Source: a bacterium (GTDB lineage: Bacteria > Vulcanimicrobiota > Xenobia > Xenobiales > JADMJV01). Taken from it: a DNA stretch of 64,000 nt. The notes beneath the pieces are model-generated. The model was not told the origin of the DNA. It made no database searches and saw nothing but the letters and a program-made list of their open reading frames with translations. The stretch's first letter is position 1, and the number at the start of each line of letters is the position of its first letter. Shown piece after piece: positions 53,288 through 62,838 of the stretch. The position numbers and the translations under genes were made by a program. The stretch covers positions 1,553 through 65,552 of the forward strand of contig JAFEBA010000056.1 in NCBI GenBank assembly GCA_018266105.1, read 5' to 3'.

Positions 53288-55402
53288 CTAGAGTTCAGCG
53301 CCCAGTTTACGCAGCCCGTTCTCGACTTCCACCAGACGATAACGAAAGGGGAAGGGCCTGAAGACCTTGTGAGCCAGATCGTATTCGCCCAGCAGTCCCC
53401 GATAGGGCCTGCTGGCCTGCAACTCTTGAACCACCTCGGCCGGGCCTTTGCGCTGCCAGTGAAGCGAGGCCATGCGGGCGGCGTCATAACCCAGAGCTGA
53501 GTTCCAATCCACGGTGGGCAATTGAAAAGTCTTCTGCCAGTTGGAAACAAAGGTCTGGTTCCGCGATTGCCAGAGCGGCTCAACCATCCAGACCTTCCCT
53601 GGAACTTCTTTTAGATCGCGCACGAAATTCTCAGAAGCGGGATGAAAAACGCACATGACTGGAGCATCCACTCCACCCTTACGCAAATTGGCAATCCAGC
53701 GTGCCGCCCGCTCGTGCAGGTTGTCCGAAAGGTAGATCCAGTCCGGCTTGAGGGCAGCCACTCGGGCCGCCACCTCCTCAGGCTTGTCTTCGGAACTGAA
53801 GCCCAGCTTGACCACTTCCTTGCCGGTAGCCTTGCGAATGCTTTCCTCGGCGAAGCGGGCCGAGGTGGACATTGCCTTCACGTCGGTCGAGAAAAGAATA
53901 ATCCCGGAGGGACCGTGGGTTTTTACGGCATAGCCAATCAGGGCACCAATTCGATCCCAGTGAGGAAAACCCAGAGGGTAGATGGTGGGCGCAGCCTGGG
54001 CCACTCGCGGGTCGGTGCTACCGAGCGGCATCATGGGGATGCTTCCCGCCAGAGGCGCCAGCAACAGAGCATCTTGCGAACCAAAAGGACCCAGCGCCAG
54101 GTTGACCGACCCAATTTTTTGCCAGGCCTCCAACGGCGGCACACTGTGGGTATCCACCAGCTCAAAGCTGAAGCGAGTTTCTTCGGCCTGGCCCAGAGCC
54201 ACACCCTGCACGATCCAGTTCACGTGCTCGCCCTCTTGACCGCCTAGCGGCACCAGCAGAGGGACACGCGGAACTCCGGCGCGGATCAGAGGCAACTGTG
54301 TGAGAGCCAGGCGAGCCCAGCCTGAACCCGGGTCTGCCGACAAAGTCACCCGCAAAGCTCCTTCGGCCTGATCCCAACGCTTGTCGGCAATGTAGCTCTG
54401 AATCTTGGGCCAGGAAACCCCTTCCTCGGACGGTCGCGAGGTGGGCGTGGGAGAAGTACCGGGTTGGCCTCCTGGACGAAAGGTCACCAGAGCTGCCGCC
54501 ATGGCCAGCAGACCCACCAGAGGTACCAGAGCGGTGGCCACGCCCCAGCCGGTGGTGGCCCGAGGTTTGTCCAATCTGGGCTCCTGACTTTTGGGCGGGG
54601 CCACCGGCACCGCGATCGGAGGGGGGGCCGGCAAGGCCGCCGCCTGATACTGCAGAGCGCTGAGAACCTGCTCGGCATCGCTCGGTCGCTTCTGAGGATC
54701 CACCTCCAGGCATTCTAAAACCAAATGCTCGATATTGGCCGAAAGCCCTGGACGCTGAGGCAAAATGCGGTGATTCTCGGCCCCGATTGGCCCGGGGGGA
54801 ACACCCAGCAAAAGATAGTAGAGAATGGCGCCCAAACTGTAGATATCCGCTGAAGGGTCCAGGCGATGATTCGGACCCATTTGTTCGGGCGCGGCAAAAC
54901 TCAACGAACCGGCCCCGTCATCATAGTATTGACCACGATCTTCGCGGGCCAGACCAAAGTCGATCAGGCGAATGCCGTCCGCCATGACCATCACGTTCTG
55001 AGGCTTCAGGTCGCGGTGATACAGAGGGGGATTGCGCCGGTGCAGATATACCAGCACTTCGGCCAGTTGAATACCCCACTGCAGAGCCTGAGCCTCACTG
55101 ACCGGCCCTTTCTTCTCGACCAGGTCATACATGCTGAAGCCATCCAGGTATTCGCGAACCAGGTAGCCGTTGTCATCCTGCACGAAAAAGTCGACCACTA
55201 CAGGAATGCGCGGATGCTCCAACTGAGAGAGAATGGAAGCTTCCCGCTCAAAGGCGGCCCGCTCGGATCCACCCGCAACCAGTTCCTTGATGGCCCACAG
55301 GCTGCCCAGCAAACGCCGGTCGCTGCAAAGGTAGACGGCCCCATCCCCTCCCCGACCGAGTTCCCGAATCACCTGATAGCGCTCCTGGAGCACCCGGGTC
55401 AT
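53288..55402 (-). CDS. Ser/Thr protein kinase fused to a periplasmic binding-protein domain
   Basis: 704 residues. The kinase (8-250) has GRGGDGAVYL, AIKEL, catalytic HRDLKPQNV (129-137), DFG (148-150) and APEQ, so it looks active. A Pro-rich linker leads to one transmembrane helix (about 288-306). The outside part (about 375-695) resembles type I periplasmic binding proteins of ABC amino-acid receptors (LGPFGSQDALLLAPLAG, HGPSGIILFS, GYDAARMA). It would signal an external ligand to cytoplasmic targets. Its ATG overlaps the kinase gene before it. Confidence 0.88.
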   Translation of the reverse strand: MTRVLQERYQVIRELGRGGDGAVYLCSDRRLLGSLWAIKELVAGGSERAAFEREASILSQLEHPRIPVVVDFFVQDDNGYLVREYLDGFSMYDLVEKKGPVSEAQALQWGIQLAEVLVYLHRRNPPLYHRDLKPQNVMVMADGIRLIDFGLAREDRGQYYDDGAGSLSFAAPEQMGPNHRLDPSADIYSLGAILYYLLLGVPPGPIGAENHRILPQRPGLSANIEHLVLECLEVDPQKRPSDAEQVLSALQYQAAALPAPPPIAVPVAPPKSQEPRLDKPRATTGWGVATALVPLVGLLAMAAALVTFRPGGQPGTSPTPTSRPSEEGVSWPKIQSYIADKRWDQAEGALRVTLSADPGSGWARLALTQLPLIRAGVPRVPLLVPLGGQEGEHVNWIVQGVALGQAEETRFSFELVDTHSVPPLEAWQKIGSVNLALGPFGSQDALLLAPLAGSIPMMPLGSTDPRVAQAAPTIYPLGFPHWDRIGALIGYAVKTHGPSGIILFSTDVKAMSTSARFAEESIRKATGKEVVKLGFSSEDKPEEVAARVAALKPDWIYLSDNLHERAARWIANLRKGGVDAPVMCVFHPASENFVRDLKEVPGKVWMVEPLWQSRNQTFVSNWQKTFQLPTVDWNSALGYDAARMASLHWQRKGPAEVVQELQASRPYRGLLGEYDLAHKVFRPFPFRYRLVEVENGLRKLGAEL

Positions 55403-56742
55403 TTAGGTACCGGCAGCACGATGGTGAACTGGGCTCCTCCTTTGGGGCCTGAGCCCACGCTGATATTCCCCTGATGCTTGCGCACGACTTCGCTGGCGAT
55501 GGCAAGCCCCAGACCAGTGCCGCGACCGATGTCTTTGGTGGTAAAGAAAGGCTGAAAGACTTTTTTGCGGTTCTCCTCGGGAATACCCGGCCCATTGTCG
55601 GACACTTCGACCTTCAACTGAGAGCCTTCATTGCGGCTACGTATCTCGACTTCAGGGTTGGCAACCCCGGCCGACTTCAGCGCGTCACGAGCGTTGATCA
55701 GCAGGTTATTGAAGAGATGGCTCCATTGAGTGGAGTTGATGCGAGCCGGCGGCAAATCCTGAAGGTCCAGCACAACCTTCATCTGGTCAGCCGCCAGCGT
55801 CTCGGCCAGCAGGTCCACTGTGCCCCTGATCACGTCGTTCAGATCGGCGTCAGCCCGAACAAAACGAGAGAAGGTCAAACCCTGCTCGGTTTCAACCGGC
55901 TCACGCGAATAAACCAGCAGCTTCTCGATGATCCCCTTGCACTTTTCCACCGCTTCGCGCACGATTTTCAGGCGCTTGCCCTTGTTCTCATCGTTCTCGT
56001 TTCTCTGAAGACTGGAAACCATGGCCAGAACCGCACCCAGTGGTGTATTGAGTTCGTGGGCCACGCCCGCTGCCAGGCGACCCACGCTGGCCATCTGGTG
56101 CTCTTGGGCCATCTCAACCTGCATGCTTTCCAAGGCCTGCTGGGCTTTGGCCAGAGCACCCTCCTCCTGAAAACGAGGACCGATCAAGGTGGCCAAGGTG
56201 GTGATTGAATCCAAAAGGCGCCGCTGGTGAGGGTCCGGGCGCAGAGTACCTTCCCAGCAAGCCAACAGCACGCCCATCCCCTGCCGCCCGGGTCCCACCG
56301 GAATGGCCAGAATCCAGCGCCCGGCGTACTGGGATTCGGCCGGTTGGCCCGTGTCCCAGGCCTGCTGAAGCAAATCACGGACGAGTCCAGGGCCGGTTTC
56401 CTCGGCGCTGCGCCCGACCTCGGCGGCGCGCCGAAATCCGGTTTCGCCTTTGCTGACCCGGAAATACAAGGTAGCGCCCACGGCCTTGCAGCCGTCGATG
56501 CAGCTCTGACAGAGAGCACGAGTCTGATTTTGAAAGTCCGTCTGACTCAAGACGCTCTGATGCAGGCGGTCCAAAGACTCCACCAGCACGTCGCGGTGGC
56601 GCAACTGGCTCCAACAGAACCAGGCGCCCGCCGTGGCCGTGCCGGTCGCAAGGAACCATAAAGGAAACTGTAATTGAACGATGTCCACCGGCCTGGGCCT
56701 TTTGTTGCCGGACGCGGGGTTTCCTCTGCCCGTCGGTCCCAA
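55399..56742 (-). CDS. Membrane-bound sensor histidine kinase
   Basis: 447 residues. One hydrophobic segment (26-45) precedes a GAF-like region with CQSCIDGCKAVG, the HisKA box GRLAAGVAHELNTPLGAVL and an HATPase domain with N-box LFNNLLINARDAL, VSDNGPGIPEEN and GTGLGLAIASEVV. It lacks a receiver, so it needs a separate regulator, plausibly the divergent receiver protein at 56889. The exact start is uncertain (a GTG at 56688 is also in frame). Confidence 0.9.
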   Translation of the reverse strand: MGPTGRGNPASGNKRPRPVDIVQLQFPLWFLATGTATAGAWFCWSQLRHRDVLVESLDRLHQSVLSQTDFQNQTRALCQSCIDGCKAVGATLYFRVSKGETGFRRAAEVGRSAEETGPGLVRDLLQQAWDTGQPAESQYAGRWILAIPVGPGRQGMGVLLACWEGTLRPDPHQRRLLDSITTLATLIGPRFQEEGALAKAQQALESMQVEMAQEHQMASVGRLAAGVAHELNTPLGAVLAMVSSLQRNENDENKGKRLKIVREAVEKCKGIIEKLLVYSREPVETEQGLTFSRFVRADADLNDVIRGTVDLLAETLAADQMKVVLDLQDLPPARINSTQWSHLFNNLLINARDALKSAGVANPEVEIRSRNEGSQLKVEVSDNGPGIPEENRKKVFQPFFTTKDIGRGTGLGLAIASEVVRKHQGNISVGSGPKGGAQFTIVLPVPK

Positions 56743-56888
56743 ACCTTGGTGTCCAGCCGTCGATCTCAGCCTCAGACTTCATCACATCCTCTCAGGATGT
56801 CCGTTGTCCTTCCATAATCAGACAGGAAACCGCTGCCAGGGGGTGTAACTCAGGCCGGGCTGGATCTATCGCGTCCCTGGAGGGGTAT

Positions 56889-59336
56889 TTGGCTGAGTCA
56901 ATTTTGGTGGTAGAAGACGATCCGCTGATGCTGGCGGCGTTGGAAATTTTGTTAGAAGATGAAGGCTATGCGGTTACGACCGCCCAGTCAGGCATCGATG
57001 CTATTCGAATGGCAAAGGACAAGGAGTTTGACCTGGTCATTTCGGACGTGCAAATGGCCGAAATGGACGGGATGGAGACCATCTCGGGGGTGAAACAACA
57101 GCAACCGAGCGCGCGCTCGATTGTCATCACCGGTTACGCCAGCCCCGACGTGCCCATCCAGGCGATCAAGATGGGTGTCGACGATTATATCCTCAAGCCC
57201 TTTGACGACCGCCAGTTCGTGGCCAGCGTCAAGCGCTGCCTGGAATCGTTCCGCCAGCAAAAGATGTATACTCAGGGACTGCAGCAACAGTGGCGAGACT
57301 TCTCGACCATCATCAAGTTGCTGGCCGAGGGCGTGGAAGAACGCGACGAACATTTCGCCGGCCACTCCCGTCGGGTAGCCGAACTGTCCGTCAAGATTGG
57401 ACGCAAACAGGGCCTTTCGCGCAACCGCTGCGAAGCTCTGGAGCTGGCCGCCTTCCTTCACGATATCGGCAGCATCGGCCAAAAGAAGGCCTTTTTGGAC
57501 AAAGCCGAGGAGCTGCTCAAGGAAGACATCGCCCAGATTCAGGCGGCCTCGTCCCAGCAATCGGAATCCCTCTTCTCCAGCGTTTCCAGCCTGCGCGAAA
57601 TCTTCCGTATCATTGTCCACCACCACGAGTGGTTTGACGGGAGCGGCAAGCCGCACGGCCTGAAAGGCGATGAGATCCCCCTGGAATCCAGGATTCTGTG
57701 CGTGACCGAAGCCTACGACGCCATGATCAGCAAACGCCCCCACCGCGAGCCGCTCGGCCACGCGGAAGCTCGTCAGGTGCTGCAAAAGGAATCTGGCACC
57801 CACTTCGACCCGTCCCTGGTGGAAGTGCTGCTTAACTTGTTGGTGGACTCTTCGGAGGATGAAGAAAACGAAGAAGCCATCGAAGCCAGCCTTTCCAAGG
57901 AGCGCCAGGCCGAGCTGCTGCTCGGTATTTGCCGCACTTACCTGACCGCTGGCGACCTGGAGACCGCCGGCAGCGGCTTCCAGCAGGTCATCGACCTGCT
58001 GGGCAACGACGGCTCCCGCACCGCCCTGTCCGAAGCCTCGGCCGGGCTGGGACTGAGCCTGCTTCACCGAAAACGCTACGAAGACGCCGAAGGGGCCGCC
58101 TCTAAAGCCATCGAGTGGGCTCAGGCCAGCAGTCAGCTGGTGCTGGGACGGGCTCGCGCTCTGCGGGGCCTGTGCTGGGGACATCTGGGTAAAACCGAGC
58201 AGGCCATTGCCGAACTCAAAACGGCCCAGGACATCTTTAATGTCTGGGAATCTCACCTCGACATCGCCATCGGGCTTCTATATCAGGGCCGAGTGGAGCG
58301 CGAGCGCAAAGGCAACTGGCAGGAACCGGTCGAGAAAGCGGTCGAGCTGATCGATCAAAATGGCCTCCAGCAGGTACTCAAACAAGAGCGCTACGTGGCC
58401 ATTCCTCTTCTGCTGCAGCTGGTAGGCCAGGAAGAAGAACATGTCAAGGCCAAAAACCTGCTGGCCTGGATCGGCTACGATACTTTGCAGCCTTTCTTCA
58501 TGGAACTGGAAACGGGCGCCCGTGAGCGTGCGATTTCTCGACTGGCTCCACGCGAGGGAGGCGGCGCCCCGCAGTCTCCACCCCTATCCATGTATGGATT
58601 TGGCAAATTCCGCGTCTTTTTGGGCGACCAAGAAGTGGGCGAAAAGCTGTGGAAGACGCGCAAATCCAAGTATCTCTTTGCTTACCTGGCCTGCAACGCC
58701 GGCCGCGATGTGCCCGACGAAAAGGTCATGGACCTCTTCTGGCCCGACCACGAGCCAGAGAAGGCCCGCCAATCTTTATACGCAGCCCTCTCGCATATGC
58801 GTAAGGCCCTGGAAGCCGTCTTCCCGGGTGAGAGCGACCGCGTGGTGTTGGCTCGCAAAGGCTTTTATCGCTTCAACTCCGAGCGCAGCTATTTCTTCGA
58901 CATGCAGGAGTTTGAGCGACTCTACGACCAGGCTCAGGCCCGCATCAAAGAAGGTCGTGAAGATGAAGCCATGGTGGCCTTCCAGAAAGCGGAAGCTCTC
59001 TATACCGGCGAATTCATGGAAGGCTACTACGAAGACTGGGCCGTCTTTATTCGTGAAGAGCTGGACATGAAATACAGCGAAATGCTGCAGACCCTGATGG
59101 ACCATTTCTTCGACAAGAATCGCTTCCCGGTCTGCATCGACTACGCCCAGCGCCTGCTACGCATCGATGCCTGTCACCAGGACGCCCATATTACCTTAAT
59201 GCGCTCGCACATCGCCCAAGGCAAGCCGGAACTGGCCGCCCGCCAGTATCAAAGCTGCAGCCAGGTGATGAAAAACGAGCTGAACATGTCGCCCTCTCCC
59301 GAAATGACGGCGCTGTATCTACAAATCACGGGATAA
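56889..59336 (+). CDS. Receiver / HD-GYP-like / TPR / BTAD multidomain regulator
   Basis: 815 residues. The receiver (1-120) has Asp53 and Lys103. The HD-GYP-like part (about 135-320) has HFAGHSRRV, HD at 191-192 and HHEWFDGSGKP, so the GYP reads GKP. TPR-like helices span about 340-545. From 565 there is an OmpR-type winged-helix (FGKFRVFLGDQEV) and a BTAD domain (to 815). This combines c-di-GMP-phosphodiesterase-like, protein-binding and DNA-binding functions in one chain. TTG start with GGAGGGG upstream. Divergent from the histidine kinase/Ser-Thr kinase pair. Confidence 0.88.
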   Translation: MAESILVVEDDPLMLAALEILLEDEGYAVTTAQSGIDAIRMAKDKEFDLVISDVQMAEMDGMETISGVKQQQPSARSIVITGYASPDVPIQAIKMGVDDYILKPFDDRQFVASVKRCLESFRQQKMYTQGLQQQWRDFSTIIKLLAEGVEERDEHFAGHSRRVAELSVKIGRKQGLSRNRCEALELAAFLHDIGSIGQKKAFLDKAEELLKEDIAQIQAASSQQSESLFSSVSSLREIFRIIVHHHEWFDGSGKPHGLKGDEIPLESRILCVTEAYDAMISKRPHREPLGHAEARQVLQKESGTHFDPSLVEVLLNLLVDSSEDEENEEAIEASLSKERQAELLLGICRTYLTAGDLETAGSGFQQVIDLLGNDGSRTALSEASAGLGLSLLHRKRYEDAEGAASKAIEWAQASSQLVLGRARALRGLCWGHLGKTEQAIAELKTAQDIFNVWESHLDIAIGLLYQGRVERERKGNWQEPVEKAVELIDQNGLQQVLKQERYVAIPLLLQLVGQEEEHVKAKNLLAWIGYDTLQPFFMELETGARERAISRLAPREGGGAPQSPPLSMYGFGKFRVFLGDQEVGEKLWKTRKSKYLFAYLACNAGRDVPDEKVMDLFWPDHEPEKARQSLYAALSHMRKALEAVFPGESDRVVLARKGFYRFNSERSYFFDMQEFERLYDQAQARIKEGREDEAMVAFQKAEALYTGEFMEGYYEDWAVFIREELDMKYSEMLQTLMDHFFDKNRFPVCIDYAQRLLRIDACHQDAHITLMRSHIAQGKPELAARQYQSCSQVMKNELNMSPSPEMTALYLQITG

Positions 59337-59339
59337 CCT

Positions 59340-60962
59340 GTGCTGGTCGAACTGCAAATCGAGAACTTTGCCCTGATTGACTCGGTGCAGTTGGAATTTC
59401 GCGAGGGCCTGAACGTGCTCACGGGCGAGACCGGAGCGGGCAAGTCGATCGTGCTGGATGCGCTCGGCTTCCTGCTGGGCGACCCGGCCCGCGACGTGGT
59501 TCATAAACGAGCTCGAGTCACCGGACGCTTTCTACTCTCCTCAGAGGCCAAGAAATGGCTGGTGGAACAGGGCTGGGACGAAGAGGACGAAGCCATCGCC
59601 CTGCGCGAGGTCAGTCCCGGCGGGCGCAGCTCGTGCCGACTCAATGGATCCCTTTGCAGTCTGTCCCAATTGCGCGAACTGGGCAACCTGATGTTGGAAA
59701 TCCACAGCCAGCATCAGTCCAACCGTTTGCTGCGTCCCTCCCGGCATCTGGAACTGCTGGATCGTCTCTCAGATCACCAACCCTTGCTGGAGAGCTATCG
59801 CATTCTCTACCGAGAATCACAGGACGTCTCCAAACAATTGCTGGACCTGGGCCAGAGCGAGCGCGAGCGCAATCGTCAGCTGGAATGGCTGCGCTTCGAA
59901 CTGCAGGAGATCGAGGAAGCTCGCCTGCAGCCAGAGGAGGAGAGCGAGATTGAAGCCAACATCCGGCGCCTGGCCGCCGCCGAAGAACTGGGCCAGCGCA
60001 GCCGCCAGGCCTTGCTGCACATCGACAACGCCCTGGATGCAGTGGGCCAGGCCCAGAAGCAGCTGCTGGCCCTGCATCGGCTCGACCCTTCGGCTTCCTT
60101 CGCAGAACAGGCCGCCCTGTGCGAAACCCAACTGGGAGACGTATCGCACGCCCTCAACCGCTATCAAGACGACCTGCAGGTCGAGCCGGAGCACCTCGAC
60201 CAACTCCAGGCACGAGCCGAGCTACTCCGTACCCTGAAGCGCAAATACGGACCTGACGTATCAGCCATTCTGGCTTATGCCAAGGACATCCAACAAAAAC
60301 TGGCCGACCTGGAGAACGCCGAAGAGCGACTGGAACATCTGCAGAAACGCCAGGCCGAACTTCAGTTGGAGTTGAACGGCATGGCCGCTCAACTCAGTGC
60401 ATCCCGCCAGAAACAGGCGCGCTTGCTGGAGAAAGAGGTGCAGTTGCAACTGAGCGACCTGAACCTTGAGAATATGCGCTTCGAGGTCCATCAGCAGCCG
60501 ACAGAAGCGGGTCCGAGCGGTGCCGACGCTCTGGAATTCTTCCTGGCCCCGAACCCGGGCACCCCTCCCCGACCGCTGGCGAAAATTGCCTCGGGCGGTG
60601 AGCTTTCCCGAATTATGCTGGCCATTATCGGCATCTTCGCCAAATTCGAACCGCTGACCACCCTCATTTTTGATGAAATCGACGCCGGCCTGGGCGGTCG
60701 CGCGGCCGAAGCCGTGGCTCGCAAACTCAACTTATTGGCCCGCCAGCGCCAGGTGCTGTGCGTCACTCACCTGGCCGTCATTGCAGCGGCTGGCGACCAG
60801 CACATCCGGGTGGCCAAAGAAAGCGATGGCGAGCGAACCCAGCTGGAATTAACCGTGCTCACCGGCAAAGGCCGCGAGGCCGAAATCGCGCGAATGCTGA
60901 GCGGCGACGCGGGAGCCAACACCGCCCAACGCCTGGCCCGAGAGCTACTGCGCCGAAACTAA
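59340..60962 (+). CDS. recN: RecN, SMC-like DNA repair ATPase
   Basis: 540 residues. Walker A is TGETGAGKSIVLDAL, the signature is ASGGELSRIMLAI, Walker B is LIFDEIDAGLGG and the H-loop is CVTHLAVIAAAGDQ. A central coiled coil with short hinge separates them. It acts in double-strand break repair. GTG start, three bases after the previous stop. Confidence 0.95.
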   Translation: MLVELQIENFALIDSVQLEFREGLNVLTGETGAGKSIVLDALGFLLGDPARDVVHKRARVTGRFLLSSEAKKWLVEQGWDEEDEAIALREVSPGGRSSCRLNGSLCSLSQLRELGNLMLEIHSQHQSNRLLRPSRHLELLDRLSDHQPLLESYRILYRESQDVSKQLLDLGQSERERNRQLEWLRFELQEIEEARLQPEEESEIEANIRRLAAAEELGQRSRQALLHIDNALDAVGQAQKQLLALHRLDPSASFAEQAALCETQLGDVSHALNRYQDDLQVEPEHLDQLQARAELLRTLKRKYGPDVSAILAYAKDIQQKLADLENAEERLEHLQKRQAELQLELNGMAAQLSASRQKQARLLEKEVQLQLSDLNLENMRFEVHQQPTEAGPSGADALEFFLAPNPGTPPRPLAKIASGGELSRIMLAIIGIFAKFEPLTTLIFDEIDAGLGGRAAEAVARKLNLLARQRQVLCVTHLAVIAAAGDQHIRVAKESDGERTQLELTVLTGKGREAEIARMLSGDAGANTAQRLARELLRRN

Positions 60963-60963
60963 T

Positions 60964-61491
60964 TCACCGGCCGCGAGCCAGTTGATCGACCCGCCTGAGC
61001 AGAGCGGGCATCCTGAAGGGACCACCCATCTCGGCGATATGTCGGGCCGCCTCAACCTCATCCAGCCCGCAGGCCGTGACAAAGAGGGGATTCTGACTGC
61101 TTCCTCTGCATACCGGCGTGCCCGGATTGCCGTGAAAGGCTGTCTTGGCCACCCCGACCACCGAACAGCGCCCGCCCAGGGCCTGATAGAGATGCCAGCC
61201 TAAACCCGGGCGGTCTGGACCCAGCCAGCAAAATCCGTCAACCACCAGGATGGCGGCCTGGGGCCGGTGCTCAAGAACGGCCAGCAAGCACGGCAGTTCC
61301 CGCTTGTAAAAAGCGCCTGGCTCATACTCTGCCACCTTCCCGCACAGCAAGGCCCCTTCTTCCAAAGCGGTGGCGTCTTTCCAATCCTGAAAGAGCACCC
61401 AACCGGCGCGGGCCTGCTCACCCTGATAGTCGACGTCGAGAGCGAGGATGCGACCCTGATTCACCTTTCCAGTAAAGGGTCGGTCGGCCAA
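60964..61491 (-). CDS. Endonuclease V family protein
   Basis: 175 residues. ALDVDYQG, EPGAFYKRELPCLL, VVDGFCW, GLGWHLYQALG, VVGVAKTAFHG and NPLFVTACGLDEVEAA follow the order of endonuclease V. The metal-binding Asp, Glu and Asp positions are kept. The DGHG of E. coli Nfi is DGFC and its GHR is CGL, as in a short bacterial subfamily, so deoxyinosine cleavage is not certain. It converges with recN, one base apart. A TTG start at 61491 is used without a clear ribosome site. Confidence 0.82.
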   Translation of the reverse strand: MADRPFTGKVNQGRILALDVDYQGEQARAGWVLFQDWKDATALEEGALLCGKVAEYEPGAFYKRELPCLLAVLEHRPQAAILVVDGFCWLGPDRPGLGWHLYQALGGRCSVVGVAKTAFHGNPGTPVCRGSSQNPLFVTACGLDEVEAARHIAEMGGPFRMPALLRRVDQLARGR

Positions 61492-61534
61492 AAATAACTG
61501 AAAGAGGGGGAGATGAAGGCCTGTTGCAGAACCC

Positions 61535-62824
61535 GTGTTCTGGATGCAACAGAAGACTGTCTTGAGTAATGGCTTAACCGTGGTCAGTGAGCGCGTTCCC
61601 GAACTGCGCTCCTGCAGCCTGGGGATTTGGTGCGGGGCCGGCTCCCGCTTTGAAAACGATCAACAGGCCGGCCTGTCCCACTTCCTTGAACATATGTTCT
61701 TCAAAGGCACCACCAGCCGCTCGGCCTATGATATCGCCGTGACCATGGATTCGGTAGGGGGCCAACTCAACGCCTTTACAGACCGCGAGCACACCTGTTA
61801 TTACGCCCGCGTCATGGACCGACACATGCCCATGGCTCTGGACATCCTCTCCGACATGGTCAACCATTCGCTCTTTGAAGCTGAGGAGATTGAGCGCGAA
61901 AAGGGCGTGGTCCTCGAAGAAATCAAGATGTACGAGGACACCCCCGACGACCAGGTCTTTGAACTCTTTAATCGGGCTTTCTACAGAAATCACTCGCTGG
62001 GGAGGCCGATCATCGGCTACGCCCCTCGGGTCAGCTCCCTCTCGCGCCAGGACCTGATCAGCTACGTGGAGGAGCGCTACCACCCCGGCAACCTGATGAT
62101 CGCCGCGGCCGGCCAGCTCGATCACGAACAACTGGTCGAACTGGTGGAAAAACATTTCCGCGGTGCTCGGCCCAACGGTGGCAGCCCGCCTGGAAGCGGC
62201 ACGCCCGCCCCTCAACAGCACCGTTCGGTTTACCATAAGGCCTGCGAGCAAACCTACCTGTGCCTGGGGGCACCGGGGATTGCTTATACCGATGCGCGCC
62301 GCTACACGATGCTGGTTCTGGACAGCGTTCTGGGCGGCTGCATGTCCTCCAGATTGTTTCAAGAAATCCGCGAGAAGCGCGGCCTGGTCTACTCCGTCAG
62401 CACTATTCAAACAGCCCTCTCGGACTGCGGAACCTTCGGCGTCTTCGCGGGCACCAGCGCCGAGAAAGTGCCGGAAGTCATCTCGGTGGCCCGCGACATC
62501 TTCGCCGACGTGGCCAGCAACGGCATTACCGACGAGGAACTGGAGCGCGCCAAGGAATTGCTCAAGGGAGCCCTGGCGCTGAACCTGGAGTCCACCTCCA
62601 GCCGCATGATGCGCATCGCCCGCAACAACCTTTACTTCGGCCGCTTCGTGCCCATCGAAGAAACCATCGGCAAGATCGACCAGGTCAGCCATTCAGAGGT
62701 GAAAGAACTGGCCGCCTGGTTGCTCGATCCCACTCGCTATTCACTGGCCGCTCTGGGTCCGGTGAGCGAAGTGGACGGCGTGAAAGCCCAACCACTACCT
62801 GAATTTTACGCAATGTCCAAGTAG
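61535..62824 (+). CDS. M16-family zinc peptidase
   Basis: 429 residues. The inverted zinc motif HFLEH (SHFLEHMFFKGT) with the distant Glu in EEIEREKGVVLEEI is complete. The second half carries the conserved R/Y pair (IREKRGLVYSVS). It resembles the processing-peptidase/PqqL-like (YmxG) family. The GTG at 61535 is used, with an ATG at 61544 possible. It lies 14 bp before dapB. Confidence 0.92.
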   Translation: MFWMQQKTVLSNGLTVVSERVPELRSCSLGIWCGAGSRFENDQQAGLSHFLEHMFFKGTTSRSAYDIAVTMDSVGGQLNAFTDREHTCYYARVMDRHMPMALDILSDMVNHSLFEAEEIEREKGVVLEEIKMYEDTPDDQVFELFNRAFYRNHSLGRPIIGYAPRVSSLSRQDLISYVEERYHPGNLMIAAAGQLDHEQLVELVEKHFRGARPNGGSPPGSGTPAPQQHRSVYHKACEQTYLCLGAPGIAYTDARRYTMLVLDSVLGGCMSSRLFQEIREKRGLVYSVSTIQTALSDCGTFGVFAGTSAEKVPEVISVARDIFADVASNGITDEELERAKELLKGALALNLESTSSRMMRIARNNLYFGRFVPIEETIGKIDQVSHSEVKELAAWLLDPTRYSLAALGPVSEVDGVKAQPLPEFYAMSK

Positions 62825-62838
62825 ACCACGGAGGCTCT

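Noticed and set aside
56784..56800. ACATCCT-CTC-AGGATGT inverted repeat in front of the divergent signalling genes
   Set aside because: Seven-base arms with a three-base loop are too common to call an operator, and the exact start of the histidine kinase gene is unsettled.
56988..58256. A 422-codon minus-strand open frame inside the receiver/HD-GYP-like gene
   Set aside because: The plus-strand protein has complete recognisable domains; the antisense frame has none.
60964..61491. Loss of DGHG and GHR motifs in endonuclease V as a novelty
   Set aside because: A short subfamily of bacterial endonuclease V proteins with the same changes (DG-x-x-x, VTA-x-G) is known, so this is probably normal for that branch.
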